Below, in pieces: positions 1 through 12,000 of a stretch of 64,000 bases of DNA. The notes under the pieces were generated by a model. That model had not been told where the DNA came from. It ran no database searches and was given only the letters and a program-made list of their open reading frames with translations. The DNA comes from Neospora caninum Liverpool. Lineage: Eukaryota; Apicomplexa; Conoidasida; Eucoccidiorida; Sarcocystidae. The position numbers and the translations under genes are program-made. Where the stretch lies: positions 5,318,839 through 5,382,838 of the forward strand of contig NC_018395.1 of the NCBI RefSeq assembly GCF_000208865.1. Direction: 5' to 3'. Numbering within the stretch: the stretch's first letter is position 1; each line of letters starts with the position of its first letter.

Positions 1-3
1 GGC

Positions 4-2979
4 ATGGAAGAAGCAACTTATCGACGGCCTTGCGCTCGCTCGAGAACTTCCCGTCGTCGCGCCTCCGACTCCCGAGTGCTGCCACCGTACTCATCCTCTG
101 AGACGGAAGACCAAAACAGTAGAGAAAGGAACGGCGGGAGAAGAGATGAAACGCGGCCGGTCATTGGGAGCAGCATGCGAGAAGCCGCCGTGGGTTCGTG
201 CTTTGCCCAGGATGACGCTGAAACAGAGACTGCGTGCGTCATGCTGTGGCAAGCCTATGCTCACGAAGATGCGGTGGCATACATTGCCTGGTCTCCGGAC
301 GAAACGCTGCTCGCCTCCGGAGGTCAAGACGGCTCTGTCTGTGTCTGGGATCGAGAACAGGGGCGCGCGCCGCTAGCAAGAATCAACGCCCACGCACAAG
401 CTGTGACGGCTGTCGGATGGCTTAGGGATGGCAGCAGCTTCGTTAGTGGGGGAAACGATAAGACGGTCGCGATTTGCTCCTTGGTTCACGGAGACGGCGC
501 CAGTGGCGAGCGAGGCTGGCGCATCACCTGCGATTTTACCTGGGATCTTCGGTGCCGCGTCCAGGACCTAGTAGTTCTTCGAGATGGTTTCACAGTCGTC
601 TGCGTCACCCAAGACAAACACTTGAGACTTCTTGACACCAAAACTCGAGTGGAAGTCCTCAGGTGAGAGACACCGGGAAGAATCTCCGGGACTCTAAGTG
701 AGGCATGCGCGCAGCGTCCTTCACCGCCGATTCCTAGCGAATCTCTCTCTCTCCTGCGCGAAGAGTTTGTGTACCTGCTTTTCTTGGACGCCACACCGAT
801 CGAACACGTGTCCCTGTTGTATTTGTACTACGTGGTTGTGTTTTGAGCTAGATGCCGTGTCGCGATCAAGCGAGAGGTCAGGCTCCTAGTCTGTAGTGCA
901 CGCCTTCTCTGCTTTGGTTCCGGTCGTCGCTTCTTCTGTGCAGCTTTCCCTTCACGGAAGTCATCTACTCGGTCTGTGCCTCCGCCTTGTCCAATCAAAT
1001 CCTCATCAACTTCGCGGACGCACGCCCGGTAAGATTCGCTATTTTCTGTATTGAAAATGGCTGACCCCGTTTCCAAGCCGGTATCCGAAGAAACAAACAG
1101 AGAAACAAGATGCATTACCCATCCATCCGTGCGAGCTACCGCTGTGCTGAAACGGAGATGACTAATCAGATACATGGCCTTCACGTCCCGATACAGGCTG
1201 ACCCCAGGTGTACGTCATGAATACCAGCCACCTGTCTCCGCGTGATGAATGTGACTGCATATGCTTGCCTCATACCAAAATGAAAATGAAGATATATCTG
1301 CTTACATAAACACTTCATGGCTAATTTCGTAAGACGACGCGCACATATGTTGCGTCCCAGGAGTCCCAAGAGGCCGTGGCACAGAACAGACAGCATAGTG
1401 TAATGTGGTAGAGATGCCGGCCTGTTCTGCTCTTGTTATGTTTCCATCTGGGTTGCATGCATTCAGGTTATTCGTCTCTGGGATATTGACGAACATCGCT
1501 CAGTGCAGAGATACAGGGGACACAAGCAAGGCTGCTACGTTATTAGGTCCACCTTTGGCGGCGTTAATGAGGCCTTTGTTGTCAGCGGCTCTGAAGGTAC
1601 CTGCCAGTCCGTTCTGTCTCTCCAAGGACGGTGTGAAAACGATAATGGGAGCATTCACACCGCATAGGAGGGAAGGCTTGCCTGTCGCTGGCGGGCTGTT
1701 CCATCGAGGTCGAACGAACTGCTGCCGTACGTGTTTTTGCCCTACCTTTTCTCTAGTGCCTACACCGCGCTGCGCCTATCCTTGAGTGTTTTAAACGCTC
1801 GTTTGCTGTTTCATGGTCTTTCGCGAGAATCGGTCGTTAGACGAGTCACGGGGGTGGTATTTTGTAGGTGCTTCGTCGGTTTTGCCTTGGTGTAGACATG
1901 TGTAGGGTCCCACGGCTGATTCAATGCGTAGGTTTCCACTTTCCTATGTGCCAATACAGATTCCCAGGTGTACATTTGGCATCGCTTTTATGGGTCCCTT
2001 CTCTACGTTTTGAGTGGACATGCATCGACGGTGAACGCTGTCGCTTGGCCCCACCTCAACGGAGGCCTTTGGATGATTTCTGCCTCTGACGACCACGTCA
2101 TTCTCTTCTGGCACGTCAGGAGACGTAAGGGCTTCCTATCCTCAAGTCAATCAAAAAAGGAAAGAGCAGAGACCGCGCCCGTGTTTCGCATTTGGGGGCG
2201 CGCTCGTCTTTTCAACTGGTTCACTGGGTTAGAATAACTAGGGAACGGTTAGTTCGTCAACGGTAGGGGGGGGAACTCCAAGTCGGCTGCTAACCCATGG
2301 TGGAGCGAGCGTTTGACTTCAGTGAACAAACATGTTTGTTCCCTTTGTTCACACCGATCTATTTGCTGTCCGAACCGTGTTCGAGTATCCATAGTAACTC
2401 AGTGAGATGCTGTCGCTGTCCATTTTTACGTTGGATCCCTGGAGTCACAACTTGAACCACTGTTCGACGAAACCAGCGTTCGTGCGAGGACGTTGCAGCC
2501 AGCGGTTTCCTGCTCCAGTCACTTTGTGTCTGTCTGCAGAAAATCGACCGCTCCGAGTGACGGGCGCCGAAAGTTTTGTCATAACAGGAGTCAACGGCGG
2601 AAACAGAGACGAACGACCGTGTCTCCAATCCTCTTCGACACCGGACGATGGCCGTCCCAGTATTGATCGGGCCAACCGCGGATCTCGCAACGTAGCAGGC
2701 GCATCCGTCGCACCAGGCATAACCGAAAGAGGTGAGCGTTCACACATTTTGGATTCAGGAATCGAATTTCTTGGTTCTCTCGCCCCAATAATACACGTGG
2801 TTGAGTCTCACTTGCACCCACTGGTATCCGACTTGTTAGTTTTTAGTCCAAGAGAAGAACCGTGGCTCTGGGCCGCCCTCCTGGAAAGAGGAGAGTGTGA
2901 ATGTTGGTGTCGCGTACGTGTGGTAGGCGCGAATGATGTCGACTCGGCACTGGCATGCACAACGGTGTATCCTGCGTAG
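4..2979 (+). CDS. WD40 protein of the WDR26/GID7 family, 5'-partial
   Basis: WD40 scaffold subunit resembling WDR26/Gid7 of the GID/CTLH ubiquitin ligase complex. I place exons at 4-663, 944-1028, 1467-1596, 1960-2124 and 2540 onward; phases agree at every junction. Family hallmarks visible: a repeat with YIAWSPDETLLASGG and VWD, then TAVGWLRDGSSFVSGGND, the third exon with VIRLWDI, GHKQG, VIRS, FGG.NEAFVVSGSE, and the fourth with DSQVYIWHR followed by SGHASTVNAVAW and SASDD. These are the most conserved stretches of WDR26. The usual N-terminal LisH/CTLH region is not seen; the frame is open to the left edge, so the gene probably begins outside the window. The 3' end is uncertain: exon 5 can read to a stop at 2979, can splice at 2731 to a tiny exon ending at 3163, or exon 4 can read through to 2237. 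Family assignment is firm; complex membership is inference. Confidence 0.85.
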
Positions 2980-4423
2980 TTATGCCGCAGTACAGCAACC
3001 GAAGATTGGGCTGTACCCGGATTTTTTTTATCAACACAAACTGAGTTTTCTTCGGGTATGAATCTTCGTGGTTGCGTGGGAGGACATCACCTCATCTTGT
3101 CAGTTTTCTCCAATCTGTTCAGGTTTTGTCGAGCTTGATTGTAAAGAGTTCCAGCTCGATTGAGAATAGAGTGCTTGAGTGCGCGGATTTTGCAGCGGTC
3201 TCGTTGTTTGTGGCTCTCCTTGCCCTTTGGTTTTTGCATCAGTAATTGCCTCGTTCCGGTCCCTCCGTTTTTCAGGCGGAGGGGTTGTCGTTGAGGGTTT
3301 GCTCTCAAGTGATCGAATTGAATACCCTGTAGTTGTTTCGTTCCCGCTTTGTGTGGTGCTGCTGTGGGCTTCACTAGGTGGTACGACAGACGACATGGAT
3401 ACCTCGGCTGACTAGCGACAAATCGCCCGAGAAACGCTGCTGTGTGTGCACGCTTGGTTTGCGTGTCTCTTGTTCTGAATCACTGCGTGGTAGGGGCGAG
3501 GGGGGGTGGGGTAAGGAAGAAGAAACCGTTTACTTTTTTCGAACTGCTTGCCGCTCCGAAAATATGGGGAAGAGTGTCCACCGCGGTTGAGGAACTGGTA
3601 CCATTTCTAGCGTTGCCAATCATTCAGCATTTTCCCTTTCATGCTGTGTTTCTGTGCTGTAAGCAAAACTCGTTGAACCGTCAGACTCGTCATTGTGGAA
3701 GGGCAGGATCTTTGACGTCCAGCTGGATTGGACATTAATGCTAAGGGATACGCTATTGTTGGTTTTGAGGAACCCGTTTATGGATCCCCAAAACGCACGC
3801 TTATCCCATAGAGGCGTGTTTTGTCCCTTGCCTGTTCGATACGTACCACCGGTGAATATTGTAGCGAGGGAGAGCGGTAGTCAGCTGCTGCCGTGAGTAC
3901 GGAAAGATGGCGTTGATTGGTAACAGTGGAATTGATGCAGATTTCAGTTCTTCGTTTAGAATATCCTATCTGTGCAAAGTCGGTTACAAAGAAAACATTT
4001 GCATCTGGTAGGTCCGGACGGTAGACTAACATTTGGACTGATGATGTCATGCCGCTCCGTTTCAGCTTCAGTTGACTGACACGTGTGGTACATGTAGAAT
4101 CTCTAGCAGGGGGTGACCTGCACTCAGGAACTTGCGCGGTCTTCGCACAAGTGTTAGGACTGACGCTGTTGAGGTTCACGTTCTGCTTCAACATTGTTCC
4201 CCTCAGAACAGCACTCACGTATATTCGGCCGTCATCAGCTGGGGCATTGACGCTGAAAGCTCTCACAGCAGCAGTTTTTCACTTGGTCTGGTTAATCACT
4301 GGCCTTGTATCGGCAGAAAGCAGTTAGCATAGCGACTCGGTAGTGCGCAGACTTCATTTGCTCACTATATTTTTTTCGTTGCATACGCTCGGTGGCATCA
4401 CTAGCCGGTTTTCCATAGCATCG
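2980..4423. other. Intergenic spacer without a supported gene
   Basis: Short open frames only, none with a convincing start, codon pattern or family resemblance. A possible last tiny exon of the WD40 gene (3123-3163, acceptor ag at 3121-3122) lies here. The remainder probably holds 3' UTR and the promoter of whatever is expressed near 4.4 kb. Confidence 0.5.
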
Positions 4424-5140
4424 ATGACCCTCCCGCCCGAACCAGGAACCTCAGCCAATCAAGAAGAGGTCCGGAGCTTCATGAAAGCAGCGGCGTCCCT
4501 TCCCGAAGCTATCATCTACGAAATGTAAAACCTTTTCCTCCTGCGGTTATGCACGTTGTTTCCTGAAAGCGTTTCGGTCCACCTTTAACGGTAGATTTGT
4601 GCGCGACGCACATAACAAATACGATGTGGGAGTTTTTGCTTTTCGCTTTCCAGAGCCACGGCCTATCGTGGCACGGCGGTAGGGCACATCACCAACTCAA
4701 GGATGCACCACCAGGCTCTAACTGCTGAGGTGCCCGAAACAGGTGTGCATATTTCTGCCGGGCCACTGCATGGTCTCTGGACCTCGGGCAAATCTAGCGC
4801 AATTCTTGCGAAGCAGTCTTCCTCGAGAAAAGATGTCGGCGTGTTTCAGACCTTCGGTTTTGCCTGTGTTTACCTGCCGATATCGGTTATCTCCCGTAGA
4901 AACCGCGCTTGTGCGCAAGTGGGGTACCGCGCAGACGACTCCTCACCATGTTACAGCCCCTCTAGCATCGGCATGGGCAATAAGGGAACGCGGTTCAAAA
5001 GGCGAACACAGTCGCAGCATTTGCCCTCAAACTGGCCAGCCAGAACACTCCTGCTGCTCGTTTTCCCAGTCACCCGCCAAAGGTTCGCCCCGTATTGCCG
5101 CACACTCTTGGAAATCGAGCGCATTTTCCCACGTATCTGA
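4424..5140 (+). CDS. Candidate small two-exon gene, function unknown
   Basis: Weak call. An ATG at 4424 opens a 33-codon frame with coding-like composition (MTLPPEPGTSANQEEVRSFM, then KAAASLPEAIIYE) that ends in a donor, AT|gtaaaa at 4524/4525. The next good acceptor, ttccag at 4653, restores the frame exactly (AT+A = Ile) into IATAYRGTAVGHITNSRM, which stays open to a stop at 5140. Only the segment to about 4731 looks like protein; after that the composition becomes arbitrary, so a further intron is likely. No signal peptide, membrane segment or recognised family. It could be an isolated gene or terminal exons of a longer transcript. Confidence 0.3.
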
Positions 5141-5733
5141 CCTGGCATCCAATCCCGCCCGGGCAGGCAACGAGGCGCGCGGTTGTCTAGCGCTAGAACG
5201 GCTCCAGGCTCTTTGATACCAAGAGCGGAAAGAGCCCGACCGGAAAGATCCTGATTCCATACTAGCCAGGGTTTCGCTAGGGGCCCCTGTGGGCAGATTA
5301 CAATGACCAGTTTTACCGAGCGATGCCAGGAGTAGTCCGGTCAACGCCGTGTCGACAGCGCGCCTGCACCGACGACCGGGTTCGCGCCGGGTTTGGCCCC
5401 TGGAGCGGCGTTGTCGCTCCAGGGGCCAAACCCTCGCGGGTCTCGTCGAGCGACGGCACGCTGGATGGCAAATTGCTCTGGCGGTGGCACCATTCCCACT
5501 CTTCCAGAAGATTTTTTGTCCCTTTTCCCCAGATCCATCAGTCTCCTCCTTTGAGCCCCGACTTCCTGAAAGAGTTCTTCCTTTTTTAAACGTGGTACAT
5601 TTCTGAATCCTGTACAGTACTCTCCCTGTTCGGATTCTGCTTTCTTCCAAGGGTGCGCACGCGTGCGGCCGTCGAGCAGCTTTTGTGCGCTTTTTCCCAT
5701 CCCCTCAACAGTTCAGACCCCTCCGTCGTCAAC
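5141..5733 (+). promoter_or_regulatory. Upstream region / 5' UTR of the secreted protein gene
   Basis: No coding frame is supported on the sense strand. This stretch precedes the intronless secreted protein gene and contains the perfect inverted repeat listed separately. Pyrimidine-rich DNA at about 5515-5600 and 5685-5730 resembles a coccidian 5' UTR. No TATA box is evident. Transcription start is not determinable from sequence alone. Confidence 0.4.
5389..5433. repeat. Perfect 19-bp inverted repeat (hairpin)
   Basis: Left arm 5389-5407 (gggtttggcccctggagcg) and right arm 5415-5433 are exact reverse complements separated by a 7-nt spacer (gcgttgt). It sits about 300 bp upstream of the start codon at 5734. 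The arms are GC-rich, so RNA or cruciform DNA folded here would be very stable. Confidence 0.9.
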
Positions 5734-6465
5734 ATGAAGGTTTCTCTGATTGCGACTGGGCTCTTGCCCCTCCTCTTCCAGCCCACAATTTCAGAGTTCG
5801 CCCTCGCCGCGGTTGAATCCCCGGTTCAGGAGCAAGTCGAACTTGCAGAGCCGACGACGGAGGAAGTCCATGAGGAAGGTCTGGGAGAGGCCGTTGAGGA
5901 TGGTGATCTGTCCGTCGAGCAGCTGGTTCCTCGTCGTAGCTCCGCAGGATCTAAAAGCGCGAGCCTTCGTGGCAGCAAGAAGAACGGTTTGATTGCCGGA
6001 ATTGCCGGCGCCGCTATGTTGTCCGCTCTCGTTATGGCCGGAATCTTCGGTCTGTCCCGCCTCTCTAAAAGACAGGTTCCTGAGGAGGTGAGAGATATTG
6101 TCGACTCTGTTGTGAGCCAGGAGGGAGAGAAGTCGGCGCCAGCCCCCGCATCCTCGGAAGCTTCTGAAGCCCAAGCCCCGGCATCACAAACAGCCGCTCA
6201 AACTAAGCCGCTCTCCAAGAAGCAAGTCGGAATTCTGGTCCGGTATGGCAAGCAAATGCTCGGCGTTAGCGGAGCTCTTACCATTGCTGCTCTGGGTTAC
6301 TACTTGGCGAATGGAGGTGCTGCCGAGCTTGGTAACCTTCTCAACGAGTACGCCGCCTATCTCGGATTGAGCAACGGCACCGTCTTCGGGCCAGAACCCG
6401 CACCACCAGTCAGCCCCGCACTTAAATATTCCAACGAGTCGATCGGTTTCCCCCAGGGCAACTAG
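5734..6465 (+). CDS. Secreted dense-granule-like protein with two hydrophobic segments
   Basis: Intronless 243-residue protein. The ATG at 5734 is preferred over upstream in-frame codons because it begins a clear signal peptide (MKVSLIATGLLPLLF, likely cleaved near residue 25). Then follow an acidic stretch (about 30-65, rich in Glu), a basic patch with VPRRSS and SKK (66-83), a strong Gly/Ala-rich hydrophobic helix (about 85-106), an Ala/Pro/Ser-rich linker (132-160), and a second, weaker hydrophobic segment (about 174-192) before a hydrophilic C-terminus. Small size, no introns, signal peptide plus amphipathic/hydrophobic helices and absence of known enzymatic motifs are typical of coccidian dense granule (GRA) proteins that enter the parasitophorous vacuole. 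I do not recognise which GRA, if any. A rhoptry or surface protein is possible. Confidence 0.75.
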   Translation: MKVSLIATGLLPLLFQPTISEFALAAVESPVQEQVELAEPTTEEVHEEGLGEAVEDGDLSVEQLVPRRSSAGSKSASLRGSKKNGLIAGIAGAAMLSALVMAGIFGLSRLSKRQVPEEVRDIVDSVVSQEGEKSAPAPASSEASEAQAPASQTAAQTKPLSKKQVGILVRYGKQMLGVSGALTIAALGYYLANGGAAELGNLLNEYAAYLGLSNGTVFGPEPAPPVSPALKYSNESIGFPQGN

Positions 6466-9011
6466 AAGATGCTGTGAAACTTGGGTGGAAGGTGGTCTGT
6501 TGTGACAAGCTGTATCCTTTTGTATGCAAGGGAAGAGACACGTTATGGAAATAGCGAAACGTGTTGCATGTCTCCAAAGTGGTACAGCTATTATGATGAT
6601 GCAGCTTTGGACATGTCCCTCAAAATACCCCGATAGCCAGCCCAGAGGTGATGAACGTTTGTTTTTCACCAGAGTTTTTTTAGTTGCATGGTTCCGCCAG
6701 TGAAAAACGGCGTTTTTTGTCCGATGTCTAGTAGTACCTGTTTTTCCAACACGCGTGTTGTGACTCCGGCTAAGACACTTATATTCTCGTAAGCTGGAGC
6801 AGTTTCTCTGCAGAAAACGTCTGCAAAGCGGCTTTCACCGGCACAGGTTACGAGAGAATCACAGAAAATGCAACAGTGGCTCTCGGGCACGACAACCGGA
6901 CCGACTCGTACAGCAGAGATTCAACAGTTTTGCGAGGTATAGCTTTTGGTTTCGCACGAGTCACATCCGGCGGTGGCACTTGCCGATAGAACAATTTTGA
7001 TAATTGGTTTTTCAGCCACATGTTCACTGCAAAAATACTAACAAAACACCAGTTTTGAGGGTATTGTGTCACTGTTGACGCTGCATATTATTCTAGTAAG
7101 TGCCATCAGGGTACGATATACTTGTATAGCTTTGATGTTAAGCTCACTGCTGGGTGACCAGCTGGACACCATGAATACCTGGAGAACCGAGAGTGTCGTT
7201 TGGGCAGTTGCTTCTCTCTAGCTCTCGCATCGACGGACGGGGATGGCTCTGAAAAAACACGCTCAGCGGGACGGTGATCTGCGACTGACAAAGATATGCT
7301 TCTTAAGAGCTCGGTATACAGACAAAACTGCTCAAATTTGGAATGCTTAGTGCAGCTCTTAATGTGTTTCGGCGCCAGTTGCTTCCAAAAACGAATGCAA
7401 ACTAAGTGAAGAGATCGTCCGTCTTTATCCCCAGCTCCGTTACACACCATCAGCACGCCAGATGTGAGCAAGTGTTGGAGCACAGACCAGTAATTTGAAG
7501 CATTTTCTGGCTGTAGTCAACCTTTGCTCGACCAAGCGAATATGGCTGAAAACGGAAGTGTTGTCAAAAGCCTTCACTCGCATCTGCTACCAAGTTTCCT
7601 CGACAATTTGGACATTGAGGAAATATCATGTGTGTCCGACTACGCTGGAGAATCGTTGTCGAAGTACCGAAACTATCCCAAAGTCTTGGACTTGGCTTGT
7701 CAAGAAAAGCTGTGCTCACTAGACGCGTGAGCATATATACGCAGCAAGCCACGCTCCATATGAGCAGACAAAAGGCCATTGACCAAGATAGTTCTTTTCC
7801 ATCTTTCCGTGAACCGTCATTTCGGCAACAGACACAGCGGGGCGTAGGTGGCGGCTACAGTCAGTGCTGCCTTTCCATGGCTTACCGTAATGTACAGCAT
7901 ATCTATTGGAAAAAGACCAGACGCAGAGATTTCCACCTTTATCAAACAGTACAATGTCATTTTTTATTCCTTTCCTTCCTTGGGAAAAAACAGCATGTGA
8001 CTGGGTACATGCGATTTGTCTTGGCAGCTTGCTATGAGATGCGACAATAGCACCTGCATGTCTCGCTGACGTGGCGAAGGCGTCCATAGATAGCTAGCTC
8101 CGTAGACTTAAGACCACACAGGAGTTGAGGAACTTATTGTCTCTGCTAGCATTGCCAAAGCGGTTTTCCACATGTCAATGCTAACGCTATTTCGGCGCGC
8201 TGCAAAATTGTTTATTGTTCGGCCATGTTTTCTCTGCTTTTGAGGAGGAAGTTGGGTTACGTGAGACCGCACCCCACTGTACCCATTGCTTGTCTTCTCG
8301 CTGATTCTTCGGTTTTCTGCAAGCGGTGCAAAGACATTGTGCCGTCCATTTACCCTCCCTGGGTGGAATAAAAAGCAGAGCAGCACCAATGACTGAGTTA
8401 ATTTTCTCGGTTCAATAATCGCGTACTAACAATTGATTTTTTAGTGTCTACGTCGACAACGGTTCATCGTTACCGTCTCGAAACGGTGACAGCTGCCTCC
8501 TGCAACGGGAACCCTGAGCTCAAGAAAGAAACAAGGGTCTCTTCCAATAACCGCTCGATTCAGTAGTTTCGTACCCCCTTATTCGGGATGTCTGGTGCCA
8601 AGCTCAATATGTTAAACTTGGCCGGGAGGTCCTTCAACCGTCTGGTCGATTCGGTGCGAGTCGTCAAATTCAAGCTCGACACAAGTTGGTCGTCGTTTTA
8701 TTGCCTGTCTCGACCCCAGATATTCGCTGGGAAGCTTCTTTGTCTCTAACACTTTTTCCGGGACCTCCGCTTCAATGCCAGCAGGCGTCAGTCAGTGATC
8801 ACGCGGCCGCCTACCTAAATTACACTATCCAGTGGAAAGGGGTCCGGTCTTTTCCGGCCGCGTCAACTAGCGGAGTCTGATTGATTTAGCAGCCTTCACA
8901 TTTTCTGTCATTCCCTCTGTTCTGTGGAATTGCCAACCCGCCAGCCTAGCGTTGCTTTCTCTGGAAGGTGTTTACGGCTCTAATTTGTTACAGCTGCGGT
9001 ATCGCAAAAAA
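6466..9011. other. 2.5-kb spacer without a supported gene
   Basis: 3' flank of the secreted protein gene and 5' flank of the metalloprotease. Only short frames occur. The most protein-like is a 62-codon ATG frame at 7542-7730 on the + strand (begins MAENGSVVKSLHSHLLPSFL), with no family resemblance and no obvious splice partners; it is discussed as a finding. The last 300 bases are pyrimidine-rich and probably promoter/5' UTR of the protease. Confidence 0.5.
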
Positions 9012-12000
9012 ATGAAGCAGGGGACGATCCGTTCGCGGATTGGGCTCACAGGAGTTTTTCTCCTCCTGGCTGCCTGGAGCGTTGCTAGCCCTATAGATGG
9101 TTCAAGACGTCAGATCTTGCTTGATCGTCTTCCTATCTTAGCCCGGCTACGGCGCGGCAGTTCCCTCATTGAGTCCGGCACTTCCGGGCCGGATCCCTCT
9201 CAGCGCCTCACGAGAACGGATAAAAGTACGTGCACGTGAATCCTGCGCCACCGAAGATTTTTCATCTGTCGTGCGGACCAGCGGGTCTCTTCCACGAGAT
9301 GAGGCCAATGAAAGACTCGAAACACTGCTCCTGTTGTGACACTGTCGGAATTTGGTGGGGCTGTACCTGTGAGCACACACGTCTTCTCTCAAGACCAAAT
9401 CTAATGTAGGCTTGCTCGTGTCAGCGCTATACCACCACCTTCCCCGCCCCGCCCTCCTCCCACGAAGATATGTTTGATGGAGTAGCCAGGACTTTGTTCA
9501 AAGATAGCGCCCCTAGTATTAGGTGGGAAAATGAGGTAGCGCAAACAGCGCCTCTCCCCTCTTAACTTCGCGTGCAGTCAACGCGACTGCTTGGTAATGG
9601 GAAGGTGGAAAATCCTGGTAGGTTTGGCGTTCAAGCCCGGTCACTGATTTACTGTCCACTATCTTGCGCCATCGCCTTTCCGCCATCCTTTCTGTTTTCA
9701 GTACGGAAGCCGAGAAGCGACAGGCGAAGCTATCGCTATGTGGAGCTGCCTAACGAGTTGCGCGCTCTCCTCGTTTCAGATCCGGAATGCGATGAAGCAG
9801 CTGCGTCGATGCGTGTGGGTGTAGGCTCCACGTCGGACCCCCCCGATATCCCTGGCCTTGCTCATTTTACAGAACACATGCTGTTTCAGGGGTCCAAGCG
9901 ATTCCCCGGTACGCATGACTTTTTCGACTTTGTTCACGATCATGGAGGTTATACAAATGCCTTCACAAGCAAGTTTTCAACGGTCTTCTCCTTTTCCATC
10001 GGCCCCCAGTTTCTCGAACCGGGACTTGACCGTCTGGCCGACATATTCTCAGCCCCGCTGCTGAAAGACGAAAACCTGCTCAAGGAAGTCAACGCTGTTC
10101 ATTCAGAGTACATTGTTGATCTCACCGATGACAATCATAGAAAGCATCACCTCATTCGGCAGGTAAGTACGAGCGTTTCTTGCTTTCTAAAGGCGGAATT
10201 CTAAAGCCTTCATTGTCGATGCATGTGTGTGCATGCTACATCCCCGGCGCTACTGAACCCCCGTGAGGATGGTCTGACCGTGTTCTCGTTTTCTTGGTCC
10301 AGTTCCTCCCCCAAACGGGTACTCCATGGGGGTAGCAGGCGGCCGATGCTACAGATGCAATGGTACCAAAAGCGTATGGACGCGAGGGTCGCCGCGGTAG
10401 CGCACTTTGTGGAGGGGCCAGCGAACGAGCCAGTACCGAAGTCACGCCTGCTGAGCTCCGTCATTCTGCGCGCTTTCAGACAGCAAGCGGCGGTCCGTTG
10501 TCGAACTTCACCGTCGGCAACCTCGAGAGCCTCGTCGAGCGCACGAAGCAGCAGGGTATCGACCCAGTGAAAGCCATGCGCCAGTTCCACAATAGATGGT
10601 GAGTATTTTCTTCGTGGATCTGTAACACTTTATCTCGTTCCTGTAACGTCCACATCCTATTTATTGCTGGCGCTGCAGAGGGCTGCAACTCCCTTTGACA
10701 TGGTTCTGACCATTTTCACTGACAACTGGGCAGTTCACGTGACACGCCTTGCCAGGCAAGGGCTGTCAGTGCTGCCAAACACCTACCCTTTTTCCCATGA
10801 GGATTGTCCACTCTTTAATTTGTCGCTGGGGCTGTTCGCGCGCCCTTCAGGTACTCCTCAAATCTCATGACGCTGGCTGTAGTCGGTCGAGAGTCTCTGG
10901 ATATCCTCGAGAGCCACGTACGCCAGCACTTCAGTAATGTTCCCAATGGACGCGTCACCGCACCTGTCTTCGAAGAATGCTCTGAAACTTTCGTTCCTCT
11001 TGCCCCGAACGAACTTGGCACTCAGGTGAGTCTACGGTGATTCGCTGTCGTTTCTTTGGCGCCGGGGACAGACGTCCAGTGTGACCAAGCAAACGACGCC
11101 TCACGTTACGAGCCCAGATCTCTGTATCGATGAGGCGGCCTTCATAACAGGGAGGGATCTAGATTCGTCCACGTATCAGGCAGAAGCTGCCCAGATGAGT
11201 CATTCTCCTCTGGTGTCAGCTGACCCTTTTCTGTTTGGTATACAGACCCTCGCAGTTCCGGAGGCAGATATTCACGACGCAAGTTTCGTTTTTTACCTGC
11301 CACCCCAAGCCAAAAACTGGCGAAGCAAGCCTCTGCAGTTTATCGCGGAAATGCTTGAACACGAAGGGCCAACGTCGCTGTCAAGCAGCCTAAAACGCGA
11401 GGGTCTCATCACGTCCCTCTCTACGGATTTCTGGTCGCCACAGCTTTGCACCGTCTTCCAGGTGAGCAGCAAATCGGATGGAAGCAGTTCGCTGGATGTG
11501 CATGCAGCTACAAGCAATTTTTCGTGTCTCTTGTGTGAGATAGACGCAACTGCTTGTATAACACCCCCACGTTGAGAGGGGTCTCCAATTCTACCGGTTC
11601 GAGAAATTCACTGTTTGGTTCCAAACACAGGTTAATGTGAGCTTAACTGAAGAAGGACGGTCCAAGGACAGCGTCTATAAAATCGGCTTGAGGCTTTTCA
11701 CCTTTCTTCGGTAAGAGACAGCATTCGTCCTCGGCGCAGAGGCTTTTAGACCTACAGGTGTGCTGTTCAGGTAAAGGGTTTTAACAGGCAACACTTATAC
11801 CCTCCTTTGCTCGTCTCGGGACCACAAAAAGAGAGCCCGAGCCAGTCAAACGCACCGATCGATATCTCAGTCGGCTACTTCATCTCTGTGCGCACTTTCC
11901 CTGTGATTGTCCTTCCGCAGAAACCTTGGCGCTGCTCGTCCTGAGCGCTGGCGTGTGACGGAGATGGCCAAGATTCGCCAACTTGGATTTACGTTCGCCG

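Noticed and set aside
5027..5650. A 207-codon frame on the - strand upstream of the secreted protein gene
   Set aside because: Its peptide is Arg/Ser-rich without motifs and it spans the perfect inverted repeat, whose arms encode near-identical peptides on both strands; best explained as chance.
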